DNA of 64,000 nucleotides from Cloeon dipterum (GCF_949628265.1 NC_088789.1:35643883-35707882), one strand, 5' to 3'. Shown: positions 1 to 12,250, counted from the first letter of the stretch. Notes: generated from the sequence alone by a model not told the origin. Translations and numbers: made by a program.

Positions 1-3000
1 GCTAATAATGTCCATTTGCGGTGTTATTGGCACTCGGAATTCAGCATTCGTGCCAGAGTGCAGTGCGCGCTCTTCCCGCTATGAGGACACGGATAAAAAG
101 AGCAAAAAAAATATATGCAAATTGTAAACCTCGCAAGAGTGCTCACTTTTAAAAATAGGTCGGCCGAGACAGTAGCTTTTTACTATTAATTCTTCCTGGG
201 TTTGCAAAAACCAGAATTTTGCCGGAAAACCTTGTTTTTTTGCGGATTTTTCTGCAAATTTTTTCTGCCAACACTTTCATTTCTACGGAAGGTAAAAATT
301 CTCATGATGGATGACCAAAAATAGGAATTTTACAATAACGGAATAGCTGCCACTGGTTCAGTGTTCACCAATTTTGCAATGCGCAGCTGTTTTTTTGTGC
401 ACAAAAAAACACCAGTCTTAGGGTTTTTTATTGCTTTTTTCCGAATTCAGCTCTGAAAAAATCATATATTTCGGACAAATTATATTACTCTGTCGGAGTT
501 AAATTCTGAAAAACGCGGATAAAACCAAAACTAGTGTTTTTTCCACCTGATTTTCGCGCAAAAAACCAGTGGTGAATTTTGCGTCATGCAAAATTAGCTT
601 CCTTTCCTCCTTGAACCGACAAATTGAGAATCTTAAGGCTTTTAATGCTGTCCCAAAACACAAAATTCGTCCCGTCCCTGAGGGACGTCCCGTAATCCCT
701 GTCCCTGGTCCCCTTTCTCCTTTCTCGGTCCGATAATGTTTTCAAGAGCAGCCCTCTAACAGCTGAGAAATTTTGTAAGTTGGACTTTTCTCGATATGAA
801 AAGTCCACCGACAATTTCCGTTGGTAACAAATCAATAATTTACATCTTGAGTAGAGTGTATTTCAAGAACGAGACGAAAAAACAACACACCGCGCATTTC
901 CGGTATTGTTCTTGTTTTGCCGGATTGTTTTTTCAAAATTAAATGCCAGAACAATACCAATCAATACTGGAAAAGGCAATACAAGAATATTGTTTTTTCC
1001 TCAATTCTTTATGGTGGTAGAGAAATTTTCATTGAAAAGTTCTGCTAAAGCAGTCAAGCATAAATATTAATCTTTTCGCGACAAGGAAATTTTGGTTGTT
1101 GAAACCTGCGCGATTTTTCCGGAATTAGGACGATGTATTGCTTTTAGGTTTCCCAAACAATATAATTAAAAAAAACTGCATTGTGAAAGACTTTTTCTGA
1201 AATTTTGTGCATTTTTCCGAAAAACGTGTAATTTTATGAAAGATATAAGATTTTTATAACGATGACCAAAAAGAGGGATTTTACAAAATCAGCATAAAAG
1301 CCACTCGTTCAGGGTTCGCCAATTTTGCAATACGCAAAAATGCATCACTTGGTTTTTTGCGCAAAAAATCAGTTGGAAAAACCGAATAGTTTTGGGTTAT
1401 TTTACATTTCTCAAAAAGTCTACATTTCGCGTTAAAAAAGTCAGCTATTTTGGAACATTTCCGGTTGTCTCACTTTTAATGAAACAGTGGCGTTTTTACC
1501 GATTTTTAAAAATCCTTATTTTTGGTTGTTCATCCTGTGAAATTTTTACTGTCAATAAAAACTGCAGGAAAACCAGCAAAAAACGTTCGTTGCAATGCCG
1601 TGGGTTTTCCAAAATAATGCGGGGTTTTCGCAAACCCTGCACTGTTTCCACCAAGAAATAAAAAAATCTAAACGCCAATCGTAACTATCCAAAGTTTTTA
1701 ACTTTTTGGCACGAAATATATTGTGACTTTTCTGGGGTTAAATTTGGAAAAATGCGGACAAAACCAAAACTAGTGAAATGTTGCCATTGTTGCGGATAAA
1801 ACTGTCCCTCGTCCCGCTACAGTTTGTCCCTGTCCCGGCCCGTCCCTGTCCCGAAATTCAAAGTTCGTCCCGTCCCTGATTCCCTCTCTACATTGGAGCT
1901 GTACTCCTTTCGATATAGCTGAGAATATGCGGAATGAATCCATATTTTTTTTCAGCCGCGAATCAAATGCCTGTTAGCTGGGCCTCTCTTTTCAACGCAC
2001 GCAGCAACTCCCAAAAAATGTTAGACTTTCCTGCGGCGATATCATTGGCCCTATTTTTCCTATTTTTATACAAGGTCGGCACGCGCTGCTTTTTCTATCT
2101 GCCTAGCAATTTTGTAAGTTGGACTTTCCTGGAAATGATTCCCATGGTAATAATTACAATTTTCGCAGGGAAATAAAAATTTAGACAGTTCAGATGAAAA
2201 TTAGAGAATGCGAGACTTTTGTTCAGTTATGTTAATCGGTGATTAAATAAATTATTGGCCACAATGGATTTTCGAGTTGTAATTTATGATTTATAAAATT
2301 CCTATTTAATAACGCAACGCTTCTAAATAAATCGCATGGCCATGGCTTCTCGGCAGATAAATTTGGGCCAAAAGCGTCAAGGTGAGACTTTTTTATAAGC
2401 AGAAAACGTCTTGGTTCGAATACAACTCGACTGTAATCGAAATTAAGTTTTCCTTTCGACGCGAATGGAATCGGGATAATTAACAGACTGGCTTCAATTT
2501 TGCTCCTCTAGGTTAAAAATGCGATTAATTTGTGTTTTCTCGCTAACTTTGGATCGCGGCAGCGGCATCCAATCGCTAATTTCAGTGTCTGGCTGCTCGC
2601 GGGATTAACAGTGGGACTTTTTCGCTGTGAGGTGACGTCAGCGGACTTTTTTATTGTATTTTTATTTTGAGTGGTATTCGCTCAAATAAGGATCTACCAA
2701 TCGAAGCAATATATTTTCAAATTATTCTTTAGATAAATAAAATGACAAGGTTTGTGAATTTTAGGAAATTTTCCATTTTTTTTAATGTTCGAATCATAGC
2801 GTGACCATCAAATGAGCACGAATCATGCAATTTTATGCCGTTTGAACTTTTTTGTGGTTAAGTTTCTCGAAAAATAATAAATATTTCTTTGCCTTAAACT
2901 TTGTAAATAATAGAGGCGACGCGCCGAGAAAATAGGAATTTTTCCAATTTCGTCATTTTTGCAACTCCAAATCTCGTGTTCTAATTATCAGATTTGAAAA

Positions 3001-6000
3001 CACTAACCACCGTTGGACTTGCCTCGACCAGCCCTGGCCAGCTGAATGGTTGAGGGGGTGCTTACTCTCCACCCCTAAGGTGTTTTACTCTTATCGAGGA
3101 GGTTGAAGTATAGCAACTAAGTGGTGGAGGGTAAGCACCCTCTCAGCTCGTCAGGGCAGGGCGAGGCGGGTAGTTTTTTTTAATTTCTGATAGTTAGAAC
3201 CAAAGACAATATTTGCAAAAAATAAATGTAATTTTCCATTAAATTTCAGCATGGTAATAAACAGTCGAAAATAGAAATAAACACTATCGTCCGAAACCGT
3301 CTAAATTTATCTAAAAATTCATCTAAATATACTATCGATTATTTTCCCGAAAATAACCGTTTTAAATTAACAGCCCTAAATGTGACACGGCTTCGGAAAA
3401 TAAATTTGTGCCGAAATTTTGTTTAAGTTGCAGGCATAATAAATACTGTTTGAAAATCAATCATTTCGGCGCTTTCTGACTGGGCGTAATAAAAAATAAT
3501 TCAGGTCCGGCAAGGAGATGCGAGAGCTGGAAAACTTACCAAAACTGCTGGTTGTGAGTGAGGAAGGTGGGAAAGGTGAAGCGCATCCGCCCTTCCTTCT
3601 GCTTTGGGTCTCCCTCTCGGCCTCCTTTCTTCTCTCGCGCGTCTCTCTGCGAAGAGTGACACTTTTCAGCGTTCATCCGCATCAGTTAGGCTATGCGCGT
3701 CAGTTTGTCGGAGGTAACCGCAGCTTGCTTCCCTCTCTCGGCGCCGCGATATTATTAAAAACGCAAGTGCCGGATCGTGCAATCGCAGCCGAACGCGACC
3801 TCTCATTTCCAAAAATCAACTCAACTTAAAAATATTCGAACATTTGGTAGGCTTATTGTGGCTAAAAATTTTTATTCATCCCCATGAGTTTTAATTATTC
3901 CGCTCTGACGGTCCTGCGACGACCTCTATTTAACCCTTTGTTCACCATGGCGCACGTCCCAATTAAGCAAATAAATACTTCTGCATTCAAACTATGCTTA
4001 TTTTAATAGGAAAATACAAACAGTCACATATTTTCACGAATAAATTTTTTTAAAGGTCCGAATTGATGCATATTTTCCCGTTTCTCTTTAATTTTCTTGT
4101 TGAAAAACAGTTGCACATACGCCGAATGTGTCTATCGGGATTAAATTTGCTTTTGCTTCGCTCGCACGACCTCAGTTCTGGACGCTTTTAAAAACTCAAA
4201 ATGCCGATTGTGATTGTTGCAGTCGGATTTTGGGGGATTGCAGGTGATAAGAAAAGAATATCACAACGATAAAATAAAATGTGCTCTCCTCTAAAGCCGT
4301 CGAAAGCCAGTTAGCAACGATTCGGAAAGTGATTTATAGTCACGCTTAAAATTAATTAGACAAGTGCAAATATTGCGAGGAAGGCGACAAGAATTGCAAA
4401 GACAAAAAACTCTCCATGTGGAAGCGAGCAGCTGCGGCTTCGCAATAATTTCTCCGCGAAGGAGCTGCAGGAGAGCCGACGGGCCGGAAACCGAGACCAA
4501 TTCGGCGCGAGCCAATAAATAGACAAACGTAGAGTTGCTTTATTTCTTTCTAAATTTGCCAGCCCTCCCAGTGAACACCAGTTTGTAATTAATAATTTGT
4601 GAGGAGTTTGCACAGGCCAAAAACATTCACGAGTTGGTTTGAGGCAGGATTTCCTTGGACAGAGGCGGAAAAATGCGTCGTGAATAACAGAAGTGTTGGT
4701 GCAACTCGGCCAGCCTAATTATTTCTCTTATAGTTTGGTAATTTGGGCGATAATTGTATTTATTGTCGGCATGATCACCGCAAACGGCTTTTTTAATTGT
4801 TAGGTAAGTACTATCCCTCTCGAAATCGTTGCAAAAACAAGAATCAGACCATTTTTGCTGCATAAATTGAGCCGAAAATAAAAAAATGAATGCTTGCAGC
4901 CTATTTGCTGTGCCTCGATCTTTTCAAATAACTTCATCTAAAAGTGAGACATTCATTTGGTCACGTCGCGGCCCCAGGGAAACCCACTGCATTGAAAAAG
5001 AACTGTTTTTTGTGCCTTTTTCAACCATTTTACGCGGAACACATGCATTTTTATGGAAGATAAAAATTCCCATGATGGATGAACAAAAAAGGGATTTTAC
5101 AAAATCCGCATAAAAGCCACTGGTTCAGGCTTCGTCAATTTTGCAATGTTCAAAAATGCACCTCTGTTTTTTGCGCAAAAAGACAGCAGGAAAAAAATAC
5201 TAGTTTTGAGTTTTTCTACATTTTTCCGAATTTAACCCTGAAAAGTTCACATTTCGCGCTAAAAAAAGTCAGAAATTGTGGAAAATTGCGGTTTGTGTTA
5301 CAATTGTCTGTCTTTTAGTGAAACCATACTTGCTATATATTAAACTGATTTTTAAAAATCCCTATTTTTGGTCATCCATCCTGTGAATTTATATAAATTT
5401 TAATTAAAATGCATGTGGTTCAGAAAAACCCGAGAAAAAATGATCGCTTATAATTTTTCAGGATTAAATTCGGAAAAAAATGCAGATAAAACCGAAACTA
5501 ATGGTTTTCTAGTTGTTTTTCGCGTGGAAAACGAGTAGTGCATTTTTGCGCATTGCGAAATCGGCTTCCTTCCCTCCTCGCACCGACAAACTGAGAATCT
5601 TTGGGCTTTTAATGCTGCCGATTGTCCCTGTCCGAAAACACAAAATTTCCCTGGTCCATTTTCTAGGCCCTATAATTAATGTTTCCAAGGCAGCGCTTCT
5701 CGCGCCGCTATTTCTCTCAGCCGAGCGAGTTTGCGAGTCCGAAAAAAGTCTAACTATTTCCGGTGGTGATACACATTACAATTAAAAATTTGGATAAATT
5801 AGAATGGGAGACTTTTTCGCCGCAATAATTAAAGGGCCGCAAGAACCTTTCAAATTATAATTTCTGAAATTAAATAAACGTTTTTAAAAATAAATAATTT
5901 TTTTTCAATAATCGCTTCAAATTAAATTTTTTTAGTATATATTCTGGTTGTGCGTAATTAAAAATAATGCAGATTCGGCAAGTAGTTTCGAGTGCTGGAT

Positions 6001-7459
6001 AACTGACCAAAATTGCTGGTTGTGAGTGAGAAAGGTGGGAAAGGTGAAGCTCGTCCGTCTCTCCTTCAGGTTTGGCTGTCGCTCTCGGCTGAAGGGCGTC
6101 TTCCTCCTTTTCCCTCTGGCTCTCAGCGAAGAGGGAAAACTCTTTCCCCAAGAAGAGACCTTTTTCACAATTAAAAAATGAGCTGGATGAGACCAGAAAC
6201 GTTTGCACGTTGATCAGCTGACCAGCCAAACTTGGTGCAAAATCTTGAATAAAAAGAGATTCCATGCATTTTTTCCTGGAATTTTAGATCTGCGATTAAA
6301 AAACCACGCCGTCCTCACTACTGAACACAGGAAAAAGCTGTTTTAAAATAATTTTGCTGCACCTTTTCTGCTGCGAAATGGTTAAAAGCACCTCAATATC
6401 GAACGAAAAACACTAAATTAATTAAGCTGAGATAATTACGCTCTTTCAATAGGATTTGATAAGATTCATCATAACATATGTTTTTAAAATAATCTCTTTG
6501 CAAAATACTGCCTTCGAAACCGGCTCTAATCTTTTTGAAAATCGTCTGAAACCAACATTTAAATCGTAAAAATCATCACAAATTAAAAAAGTTAACTATT
6601 TAATTTTCTGAAAAATGATTCTCATCTGATTAAAAAATTTGCGTGGTGCAACACGCGACGTTTTATCTAATTATTTTTTATGGCTTCCGCTGCTCTGCAC
6701 TTTTCTTTTTTATTTAATGACGCAATCCAAACACAGCTGCCCCCTCTTCCACAGAACAAAACGTGGTTTTTGCCAAGCTGCAGATAACTCTGGCAGTTGC
6801 TACCAGGGTTCGCAAAAACCCGCATTTTTCCGGAAAAACCCACTGCATTGCAAAAAACTGTTTTTTGCGAGTTTTTCTGCAATTTTGCGTATTTTTCCGA
6901 AACACAACATGCATTCTTATGAAAAAAAAATATTCTCATGATGGATGACTCAAAAATAGGTATTTTTCAAAATCACCAAAATCAGTATTAGAGCCACTGG
7001 TTACACCAAGAAACTGAAAATTTTAACTCTCAACGTAATTGTTCTGAAATTAGTAAACTTCTGAAGGTTAAACGGCACAGGGTAATATATTTTTTACTTA
7101 TATATAATATCTGAATTAAAATTCCTTTTTAATAAAAAAAATCCCTTTCAGGAAGAGAAATAAATTTAGGCGACTTTGTTATTTTCCCACCGCGCTCATT
7201 GCGTTCTCACTGAAAGAACTTGAAAGGAAATTAATTAGAAAGGTAAATTCATCCTTTTTTCCCTCAGGTTTTGGACTAATTTGCGCCAGAGACAATTAAG
7301 CATAGGGCTTTTTATCGCTGCTGTGACGTCAAAAGGAGCAATAGTTAATATTGCTGCCGTTCGCCGTTCCCGCGCTTTACGATTCTCCTGCCACCTATCG
7401 GTTAATCAGCGAAATATAATCTCATGAAATTATATAGCTTTTCTTGTCGAGGCATTCTT
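1..7459. repeat. Repeat-rich spacer without a convincing gene
   Basis: No open reading frame here has coding character, and I see no reverse transcriptase, transposase or integrase. The stretch is a patchwork of old repeats. Bases 1-125 are the reverse complement of about 50748-50865. Blocks at about 1959-2190, 3475-3790, 3921-3990, 4366-4610 and 5930-6130 recur at 49.6-62 kb on the same strand. A second, AT-rich family built around the words CATGATGGATGA and AAAAATAGG occurs at about 199-360, 1170-1340, 4960-5160 and 6800-6990, with reversed pieces at 1494-1660 and 5340-5400, so it is a foldback-type element. CRE-like TGACGTCA words occur near 2634 and 7324 inside repeat copies. The spacer is best read as accumulated non-autonomous elements. 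Confidence 0.7.
2970..3201. repeat. Foldback (inverted-repeat) element
   Basis: The left arm (about 3014-3076) reads toward a short centre and the right arm (about 3120-3172) is its imperfect reverse complement. Paired segments include CTTACTCTCCACC with GGTGGAGGGTAAG, and GCCCTGGCCAGCTGA with TCAGCTCGTCAGGGC. The outer ends carry the related words TCTAATTATCAGA and TCTGATAGTTAGA. No coding capacity is visible. The outer words recur in the 13.3-14.35 kb array, so the two belong to one family of non-autonomous, MITE-like foldbacks. I did not find a clean target-site duplication. Confidence 0.65.
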
Positions 7460-7577
7460 GTCTACGACCATATCACGTTGAAAACACCGGTTCTCGTCCG
7501 ATCACCGAAGTTAAGCAACATTGAGTGCAGTCAGTACTTGGATGGGTGACCGCCTGGGAACACTGCATGTTGTAGAC
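7460..7577 (+). rRNA. 5S ribosomal RNA gene
   Basis: About 118 bases match eukaryotic 5S rRNA throughout, including the internal control words GATCACCGAAGTTAAGCA and TACTTGGATGGGTGACC. The ends pair as the terminal helix, with GTCTACGAC at 7460 against GTTGTAGAC ending at 7577. A T-run shortly after the end (about 7586-7591) fits an RNA polymerase III terminator. It is a lone copy rather than a tandem array within the window. A few bases (for example TATCACG where TACCACG is usual) could be lineage differences or early pseudogene decay, so activity is likely but unproven. TXNDC12 lies immediately downstream on the opposite strand, with the two 3' ends facing each other. Confidence 0.88.
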
Positions 7578-7701
7578 GCATTTCACTTTTTGCTAATCGG
7601 CATTTTGTTAAAATTTAATTTCCATCTTAAAAATTCGTTTTATTTATTTTTAGGTAAAAGCTCTCAAGTCATCAAACTGAATTATTTATCAAATAGCGAG
7701 A

Positions 7702-7707
7702 TTTATT
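7702..7707 (-). terminator. Probable TXNDC12 poly(A) signal
   Basis: TTTATT on the plus strand reads AATAAA on the gene's strand, 67 bases past the stop codon. The spacing is normal for a short insect 3' UTR. Other AT-rich candidates lie nearby. Confidence 0.45.
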
Positions 7708-7773
7708 TTTTCTCCTCAAGCACAAAAGACACTCACGCAGTCACTCTCGGACAAAGAAAAATAAATAAAATTT

Positions 7774-8750
7774 TCACAATTCCTCTTGGCTAGCGGGTCG
7801 CGTTTGTTTCGCTTTGAGCGCCTTGCTCATCGACGCAACGATTCCGTCCGGCGTCGGGTAAAAGTGCTTGTAGTTGGGGTTGCCCTGCTCGTTCTTGATC
7901 CCCTCAATCACCGCCCCTTCGGAGTCTGCAAATTCAAGATTTTTGTTGATTATCGGACATTTTAAAACACGAAAATCGAAAAAAAATAGCAAGAATTTCG
8001 GGGTCCAGATATATGCGATAAAATTGGTTCGCACTGCGCAGATCCAAGATGGCGTGCGAATGTGGGAAACAAAAAGCTCTCTTTGGAATGCCGTACGAAT
8101 GTCAAGAGTTTGTTTTTACGATCCGAAAGACACAAATTATACGTCACAATATTGACCAAAACTTGTTTCTTTGCATTTTTCGCGCCATACTCCACCGGAC
8201 GCCATATCTGCGCGTCGCACGAATCTGGCCCCCGCTGGTCAGTGTTAATAAACATCTTAAGTCGCTTTGGTGATTCAAATCTCACCCAAGAAGTAAATTC
8301 TAGGAACGTATTTTCCGTCCTCGGCGAATTTGGGGTCGGCCGGCTCGTCGTCGTCGCCGGCGATGATCATGACGAATTGCTGACTCAGCTTTTCAATGGC
8401 CGACGACGCGGCGAACTGCGGCTTAAGGGCTGTAAAGTAATAAAAATGTCAGCCAGAGATAAATAATCGTTTTATCTCTAGTTTAACCTTTGCAAGCGCC
8501 GCACCAGCTCTTGTGGATGAGCACCATGGCCGGCTTGCCAGAGTCCCTGGCTGCCAAGAGGCCGTCGTCCAAACTGTGCCACAAATACTTGCTGCCGAAT
8601 CCTGCGGACCAACCACAAATAAATTAGTAAAATTAATTCCCCTTGATCGGAGTAGAGCTAAAAACCTGCATCGTCGACTTTTGCCGCCGCGAAAACCGCC
8701 AGCAGCGCCAAAAGCAGAAGCGTCGCTGATAAGGACGCCGTTCGCAGCAT
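7774..8750 (-). CDS. TXNDC12: Thioredoxin domain-containing protein 12 (ERp18/ERp19-like)
   Basis: Four exons on the minus strand: 8666-8750, 8488-8601, 8286-8429 and 7774-7925, giving 164 residues with all junctions in phase. The family is a small ER-lumen thiol-disulfide oxidoreductase of the AGR/TXNDC12 group. The start encodes a hydrophobic signal peptide (about residues 1-23), then a thioredoxin fold with the active site Trp-Cys-Gly-Ala-Cys-Lys at 61-66. CGAC, rather than CGPC or CGHC, is the family signature. A YVPRI segment before the last exon matches the cis-proline loop, and NEQGNPNY fits the conserved tail. The C-terminus is QEEL, a KDEL-like ER retrieval signal. Length matches the usual 165-172 residues. 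A cluster of ACCGGT-type motifs and a long hairpin lie just upstream. Confidence 0.93.
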
Positions 8751-8819
8751 TTTCGCCAAAATTAGAGATCAAAATAACATCATCCACCGTGTTTTGACAG
8801 CTTTACTCCTGCCAGCGGT

Positions 8820-8890
8820 GCCGGTTTTCGCTTCCAACCGGTTAAATTCTCATTCACCTGGAATAAAAATCGTTTCTTTTCAAACCGGTA
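8820..8890. promoter_or_regulatory. Cluster of CCGGTT motifs upstream of TXNDC12
   Basis: Within 140 bases upstream of the TXNDC12 start there are three related words: GCCGGTTTT (about 8820), CAACCGGTTAA (8835-8845) and AAACCGGTA (8882-8890). AACCGGTT is the known core of Grainyhead/CP2-family sites. The same core also clusters before ERGIC2 and MED14. A regulatory role is inferred from position only. Confidence 0.4.
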
Positions 8891-8937
8891 GGGGGCTGCA
8901 TGAAAGAAAGTGATGTGGCGACTGCTCCCACACTGGA

Positions 8938-9138
8938 TAGTAAGTTAAGGAGTAGTAGAGTATCAGCTCTGATGCCATTGTCGCCTGCTAGTATCTAATC
9001 TCTTTTCCTTACACTCTAGGGGGCCTGGAGAGCTGGCGCACCTGATTGGTCGCGACTCTAGAGTGTAAGGAAAGGAGAGTAGATACTAGCAGGTGACAAT
9101 GGCATCAGAGCTGATACTCTACTACTCCTTAACTTTTA
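8938..9138. repeat. Long hairpin with arms of about 80 bp
   Basis: The left arm (8938-9020) and right arm (9056-9138) are reverse complements at roughly nine of every ten positions, separated by a loop of about 35 bases containing CTGATTGGTCGCGA. Shared segments include GAGTATCAGCTCTGATGCCA and CTTACACTCTAG. Near-identity of the arms implies either recent formation or maintenance. It lies in the spacer between TXNDC12 (start 8750) and ERGIC2 (stop 9472), about 190 bases upstream of TXNDC12. A MITE is the simplest reading; a hairpin-RNA source is possible if it is transcribed. Confidence 0.8.
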
Positions 9139-9173
9139 CTTTTCTCCGTGGAGTGATGCTCGCTAGGGGGCCT

Positions 9174-9331
9174 AGAGAGTTGACGCATCTGATTGGTCGC
9201 TGGTTACGCCCACTTTTTCAGTCACAACACAACAACAAAATTCCGCATAACAAACAAAATTTGTTAACCTACGAGCCATTTAGTATTGATTAAAAAAGTG
9301 GGCGTGGCCAGCAACCAATCAACACGCTCGC
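9174..9331. mobile_element. Small inverted-repeat element (MITE-like)
   Basis: The left end (9174-9218) contains CTGATTGGTCGCTGGTTACG followed by CCCACTTTTT. The right end (9293-9329) contains AAAAAGTGGGCGTGGCCAGC followed by AACCAATCAACACGCTC, its imperfect reverse complement. The interior is AT-rich and non-coding. A second member with the same ends is at 40366-40608 in a MED14 intron, which supports a mobile non-autonomous family. No transposase is present in the window. Confidence 0.7.
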
Positions 9332-9449
9332 CTTTTGAAGCTGAAGAGCAAGAAATCAACTCACTGAATTCTCGAACCTTTTAATTTTATTAATAAAAAA
9401 TTCAATGAGGAAAACACAATTTTAAATGCAACCAAGTCCTACAATTAAA

Positions 9450-9455
9450 TTTATT
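9450..9455 (-). terminator. Possible ERGIC2 poly(A) signal
   Basis: TTTATT on the plus strand (AATAAA on the gene strand) begins 17 bases past the stop. A second candidate lies at 9386-9391. Which one is used cannot be told from sequence. Confidence 0.3.
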
Positions 9456-9471
9456 AATTTAAACACACAGA

Positions 9472-11671
9472 TCACGAATTGGTCATCTTCTGGTAGTTGT
9501 TCTGTTTGCCGGAAAACAGGGCGATGAGGGCCTGCAGTTTTTGGCTTATCACAGCTGAAAATAAAAAATTAATCATAATCCTCCTCTATTTTTATTTTTA
9601 ATTTTGATTCTACTACCAGAAGTGGCGAAGACGCCACCGACGACGGAGCACAGCTTGGCGAGCAGCTGGATCCACGAGTCGCGCTCCTCCGAGATGCTGA
9701 CCCTGAGGGCGCTGCTGTCGTACTTGAAGTAGACGCCTGGCGTGCCGTGCGAGCCTTTGTCGTGCGAGATGACGCGCGCCACCTCGCGCACTGAGTACTG
9801 GTACGTCTGCACGTGCCGCCCGCGCACCCGCACCTCCGTAGGTACCACTGTAATGAAGTACTGGTACTGCATGTCCTCTGAAATCAAAGGCAGATATATA
9901 TCATGGTTTTTGGCATGCGCAGATAGGTTTAGATGCGTTAAAACCATGCGCAGTGGGTGTGATTGGCTTAGAAATATGTTAAACTGAAGATTTAAATCAA
10001 CTGCGCATGTGTAATGTGTTTACTTTTCTTCTGCGCATGCGTACAATGCGCACAAATTTCCTGCGCTAGGTCAGATTATTAAACTATTCGGCGATCTTTA
10101 ATTAATTGCAAGTTAATTGGTTTAAGTAAACATTTTTTATAAATGTTGCTTGACTAGGAGCATGCGCAGTAGGTTTAGGTGTGTAAGCGCCATGCGCAGT
10201 GGGTGTTATTGGCTTGAAAATATGTTTGACTGAAGAATTAAACCAACTGCGCATGTGTGGTTCGTAAACATGCCTCTCGCGCATGCGTACAATGCGCACA
10301 AACTTTATGCGCAGGGACTAAAGATTGAAGCATCTGCAATCTTTAACCTTAATGATTGTCACCTAATTGATTCTAAACAACAATATAGTGTATATATGTA
10401 GCTTGACAAGGAGCATGCGCAGTATGTTCCAGAGTGTAATGCACATGCGCAATGGATTTTGAAAGCAGGAAAGAAGATTTTTCTGCGTTTTTCTGCCTCC
10501 GGTGCATGAGTTAGAAGCAAAATAATCATTCACCATGCACAGTGGAATTCTACTTGCTTCTGAGCATGCGCAATAGGCTTCTATGAGTCTCACGCATGCG
10601 CAGTAAAGCCATATTCTCTCCTTCATTATACCTTAAGTTTTATCAATTACATGCGCAGAATCAGTACGTTAACCTGCAATTTAAACATGCGCAGTGAGGA
10701 AAACATTACTTAAGACATGCATTTAAATCATAAATCATGTACTGCGCATGCGCAGTGAGCACACAGACCTATTGTGCATCTCCTTTTCAAAGGAAACGCG
10801 AGTGAAATTAAAGAAATCTCACCTTGCTGGGCGACCTTCTCGTCTCCCTCAAGAGGGTGGACGACGCCGTGGTCAGGTGGGCCGAACGAGAAGCGCGTGA
10901 CCCTGTGCGAGAAGTTGAGGTTGTGCCGCATGGTGGCCAGGTGGACGTGTCCGCCGGGCAGCGGCAGGGTCTGTCCGGCGGCCACGTGCAGGTTCCCGGC
11001 AACCTTCGTCAGCTCGAGCGAGCCCCTGATGCGGCAGGCGTCGAAGGGTCGGCCGCCGCGGTCCGTAGCCTCTGGAAGGTCGTAGGTGCGGCTCAGGGCA
11101 GCCTTCCACAGGACTTGCTGCAGGGCGTGCGCCTCCTCGCGCAGGTACTCGTTGACGTACTTCAGGGAGGAGAAAAAGTCTCGCTGTCCTGCATCCAACT
11201 CGAACCTGAAAGGTGACTCCGGTAATGCGTGGGGGGTACAGTGTGCGGTTGGTTACGCACCAGGTGTCCTGGTACTCGAGCTGTCCGAACGAGGTGACGC
11301 CCTGTCCGGTGGAGTCGACGACGTCGGCCCCGATGGAGCGGCAGGGCATCGCCACGGTGACGTCCAGGTTGACGGCCATCTTTTCGTCCATCAACTCGTC
11401 CGGACTGAGCTGGAAGCTGAGCTTCGAGTCCCAGAAAAAGGCGAATTCCGAGTAGAAGAGCCACATAATCAGCACCACGCTCGCCACGGACACTGCAAAA
11501 TGGTTCAAAAAATGTCCGAATTTATTTTTAGGGACACGTACTGCAGCCGCCGACGGCGCTGGGCTTGACGGACGCCTCCCTCAGCTTGGGGAAGGCGTCC
11601 AGCTGCGCCACCCGCTCCACCGGCGTCTTCGTCTTGCCGCGGAACCGCAGCTGCGGACCGCCGGACGCCAT
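9472..11671 (-). CDS. ERGIC2: ER-Golgi intermediate compartment protein 2 (Erv41 family)
   Basis: Five exons on the minus strand: 11542-11671, 11261-11492, 10823-11205, 9617-9877 and 9472-9554, giving 362 residues in a continuous frame (human protein 377). The Erv41/ERGIC2 family cycles in COPII/COPI vesicles between ER and Golgi and, with Erv46/ERGIC3, acts as a cargo receptor. Visible family marks are LDAFPK near the N-terminus, a first membrane segment at about residues 46-62, DVTVAMPC in the lumenal start, ACRIRG and KVAGNLHV, then QYQYFITVVPTEV and a second membrane segment at about 320-336. The tail after it is shorter than in human. I chose the ATG at 11671 because it places LDAFPK where relatives have it; an upstream in-frame ATG at 11749 is possible. 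Intron 4 (945 bp) holds a TGCGCA-rich repeat array. Confidence 0.93.
9914..10756. repeat. Intronic array of CATGCGCAGT motifs (ERGIC2 intron 4)
   Basis: About 18 copies of TGCGCA-centred words (CATGCGCAGT, CTGCGCATGCG, ATGCGCAC) lie between 9914 and 10756. The last is the perfect palindrome ACTGCGCATGCGCAGT at about 10741-10756. A larger unit of about 250 bp is tandemly repeated, with starts at 9914, 10161 and 10414, each opening with CATGCGCAG. The core equals the NRF-1 (insect Ewg) consensus YGCGCAYGCGCR. A second, independent array with the same core but a different larger unit lies in the clip-protease gene at 20.3-21.4 kb. Confidence 0.85.
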
Positions 11672-11764
11672 CTCCGTCCACGGGACACTCGTCAGCAACC
11701 AGCGGCGGACCAGGAACGCACCGGCATCGGAAAATGAAAACGAAAACACAGCTGATGGGGGTTT

Positions 11765-12250
11765 ACCGGTTTTTTTGGGCAGTCAGAAATTCACCGAGTT
11801 TTAAGAGTTTGCATTTCAGCCCGACAGGTGGCAGGCCAGTACGGGAACAAGAATTTTTAGTGAAATAAAAGCGGTTTTTCTGTACGGGGATTAGAAGCGT
11901 TACCGGTTTTTTCATCTTTTCGTAAACTGAAATTCAGTGAGAATTCTTCAGATTTAACGGTTAAAGATGATTTGAAAGAGTAATTCTCCGATTGAACCAA
12001 CAGGTGGCAGGCCAGAACGCGGGAACAAGAATTCTTAGTGAAATAACCGGTTTTTCTGCGCGTTGGATTGTTATGGGAATTAGAAGCGTTACCGGTTCTT
12101 TATCAGGGATTAAAATTCTTTCCTTAAGCGGAAATTCGGTGAGAATTCTTCAGATTTGGAATGAAAGATGCATGATTTAACGGTTACAGCTGATTCCAGT
12201 CATATTGAATGATTAATTCTCGGATTGAACCGACAGATGGTACCGGTTTT
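11765..12250. promoter_or_regulatory. Tandem promoter repeat with five ACCGGT motifs (ERGIC2)
   Basis: ACCGGT occurs at 11765, 11902, 12046, about 12091 and 12242, mostly as TACCGGTT or AACCGGTT. Two tandem copies (starts near 11820 and 11997, a third start near 12230) share CAGGTGGCAGGCCAG, GGGAACAAGAATT, GATTAGAAGCGTTACCGG-like and GAGAATTCTTCAGATTT blocks. The array begins about 95 bases upstream of the ERGIC2 start. The core resembles Grainyhead/CP2 sites; function is inferred from clustering and position. Confidence 0.5.

Noticed and set aside
2405-2425. GGTTCGAATAC resembling a tRNA B box
   Set aside because: No A box, acceptor stem or cloverleaf could be found around it.
10741-10756. 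Perfect palindrome considered as a recombination or attachment site
   Set aside because: It is the last member of a long intronic motif array, so it needs no separate explanation.
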